From CAZDIO01 sp964505555 (GTDB lineage Bacteria > Bdellovibrionota_C > UBA2361 > SZUA-149 > CAZDIO01), in NCBI GenBank assembly GCA_964505555.1, contig CAZDIO010000067.1, forward strand, positions 56,367-120,366: a DNA stretch of 64,000 nucleotides, given 5' to 3'. Position 1 is the stretch's first letter. Every line of letters starts with the position of its first letter. Below the pieces are notes generated by a model, which saw only the letters and a list, made by a program, of their open reading frames with translations, was not told the DNA's origin and made no database searches. Shown here piece by piece: positions 62,999 to 64,000 of the stretch. Both the position numbers and the translations under genes were made by a program.

Positions 62999-63376
62999 TT
63001 ATGCTGCCGAACTTCGTTTACCGCCTTCGGACGCGCCCTTTGCAACTGCGACAACTTGCGAGAATACTTCAGGACGTAAGGCACTTAATTCAGCAAGAAT
63101 TTTTCTATCAAGAAGCACTCCTGCACGTTTTAAGCCTGAGATAAGCTCAGAGTATGAAGTTGAGTTTTCCTTAGCCCCAGCGTTAATGCGCACTATCCAG
63201 AGGCTACGAAATTCTCGTTTCCGCGCTTTTCGATCACGGAAGCGGTATTGCATCGCTTTTTCTACACGTTGAGTACCTTGACGAATGGTATTTTTAGAAC
63301 GACCCTGAAAACCTTTTGCAAGTTCCAGTGTGCGTTTTCTTCGTCGTCGTGCTTTGACTCCTCGTTTAACTCTCAT
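62999..63376 (-). CDS. rplT: 50S ribosomal protein L20
   Basis: 125 residues: MRVKRGVKARRRRKRTLELA at the start and the LWIVRINAGAKENSTSYSEL region. The C-terminus has a short Ala/Lys/Ser tail. It precedes pheS in the usual order. Confidence 0.97.
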   Translation of the reverse strand: MRVKRGVKARRRRKRTLELAKGFQGRSKNTIRQGTQRVEKAMQYRFRDRKARKREFRSLWIVRINAGAKENSTSYSELISGLKRAGVLLDRKILAELSALRPEVFSQVVAVAKGASEGGKRSSAA

Positions 63377-63438
63377 TGTCTTCTCCTTCTCTCAGATCGG
63401 TATACTTAAAAATGTTGTCTTCGTTTTCGAAGTATCTT

Positions 63439-63633
63439 TTAGTTTGGCAGTAGCCGTTCGATAGCTGCGATGTTGGTTGCATCTACAGTACCTCGTCGTC
63501 GCAGGGATCGTTTTCGTCCACTACTTTTTTTGGTGAGGATATGTCGACGAAAAGCTTTTGCTCTGCGCACGACACTACCGCCAGTTTTTCTAAATCGTTT
63601 TGCTGCGCCACGATTGGTCTTCATTTTTGGCAT
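63439..63633 (-). CDS. rpmI: 50S ribosomal protein L35
   Basis: 64 residues with the L35 pattern MPKMKTNRGAAKRFRKTGG and HILTKKSSGRKRSLRR. It heads the rpmI-rplT-pheS-pheT run. infC, which normally comes first in this operon, is absent; upstream is a tRNA gene on the other strand. Confidence 0.97.
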   Translation of the reverse strand: MPKMKTNRGAAKRFRKTGGSVVRRAKAFRRHILTKKSSGRKRSLRRRGTVDATNIAAIERLLPN

Positions 63634-63797
63634 AAAAACACCCTAGTAGAAGAAGTTTTTGACCTGAGTGGCCAGCCACCTTCCCCGACAGAAACAGTCA
63701 TAAATTAACATTAGAATCGAGTAAGATACCAATTTCACCCGCTTTTTGCTAGCGCCTATTAAAACTTTTTTTTAAATGCTATTTGGCAATTAAATGC

Positions 63798-63872
63798 AGG
63801 CGTGTAGCTCAGTGGGAGAGCATCTGCTTGACGTGCAGAGGGTCGGGAGTTCAATCCTCCCCGCGCCTACCA
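63798..63872 (+). tRNA. tRNA-Val (anticodon GAC)
   Basis: A 75-base cloverleaf: acceptor AGGCGTG/CGCGCCT (one G-U pair), D-stem GCTC/GAGC, anticodon stem TCTGC/GCAGA with loop TTGACGT (anticodon GAC), T-stem GGGAG/CTCCC with loop TTCAATC, discriminator A and encoded CCA. Confidence 0.96.
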
Positions 63873-63975
63873 TCCCCACAAAAAGGTTCCACATATTTTT
63901 TTGGTTCCGAGTGAACGGACTCCCCCGAAATGTCCGACAATAGCGATGTAAGGCTTTAAAAAGAGGGGAAGAAGT

Positions 63976-64000
63976 ATGTCGAGACCATTAAGAAATACAG
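63976..64000 (+). CDS. Partial gene, possible REP-associated (RAYT, Y1-type) transposase
   Basis: An ATG at 63976 follows GAGGGG by seven bases and reads MSRPLRNT before the window ends. Many TnpA-REP/RAYT transposases start MSRPLR or MARPLR, so the eight visible residues fit that family, but this is thin evidence. A small CGGAC/GTCCG hairpin lies upstream (63916-63936). Located 3' of a tRNA gene. Confidence 0.4.

Overview
The window is a stretch of bacterial chromosome, moderately AT-leaning by eye, densely packed with core genes on both strands. A Gram-negative, diderm organism is indicated by an LpxL/HtrB-type lipid A acyltransferase, many lipobox proteins with their Lgt transferase, a DegP/DegQ protease and a lytic transglycosylase. 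The gene content (CarD, DUF1844, a BFN bifunctional-nuclease-domain protein, RNase Y with YmdB, split methylmalonyl-CoA mutase, a TIGR03960/DUF2344 radical SAM fusion) resembles the former deltaproteobacterial groups (Bdellovibrionota, Myxococcota, Desulfobacterota, SAR324-like). That placement is inference; no 16S rRNA is present.

Layout. 0.1-5.5 kb (minus): cobalamin adenosyltransferase, a membrane protein, then a tightly overlapping lipoprotein-miaB-BFN operon and small envelope proteins. 5.6-9.5 kb (plus): an SDR, then speB and speA, which convert arginine to agmatine and putrescine. 9.5-15 kb: a permuted-papain amidase and two large paralogous cysteine-rich, multi-zinc-ribbon proteins flanking a possible small basic ORF; this is the most accessory-looking stretch. 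15-20 kb (minus): HIT protein, enoyl-CoA hydratase, acyl-CoA dehydrogenase and both methylmalonyl-CoA mutase subunits, a short-chain/propionyl-CoA route that fits the adenosyltransferase at the left end. 20-23 kb: an orphan response regulator and the ymdB-rny pair. 23-28 kb (plus): complete prkA-yeaH-spoVR stress operon. 28-34 kb (minus): response regulator, ftsY and smc. 34-39 kb: GntR regulator, radical SAM fusion with a degenerate receiver protein, and a glycosyltransferase. 39-50 kb: pgsA, lytic transglycosylase, nadB, envelope lipoproteins, site-2 protease, a thrombospondin-type-3 lipoprotein, lgt-tlpA-rpmE and lpxL. 50-64 kb: HTH protein, rsmA-tsaD, cytochrome c, DegP, DUF1844, MBL hydrolase, ispD, carD, rimI, pheT-pheS-rplT-rpmI and tRNA-Val(GAC). 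The window ends eight codons into a gene whose first residues resemble REP-associated (RAYT) transposases.

The least explained material is intergenic. (1) Three long imperfect palindromes are built from degenerate hexanucleotide units (GCAAGT/GCAAGA/TTAAGT type) at about 9.5, 20.8 and 34.2 kb; one has its two arms in the opposite order to the other two. (2) Three palindromic elements at about 15.0, 50.1 and 50.8 kb share terminal inverted repeats around CCATTAAGTTAAGG, have CACAGAG/CGCAGAG interiors, and carry candidate short flanking direct repeats, so they look like small non-autonomous mobile elements. (3) A GC-rich element at 28.2-28.4 kb is bounded by a perfect 31-bp inverted repeat. The possible RAYT start at the right edge makes an enzyme-plus-palindrome relationship worth testing.
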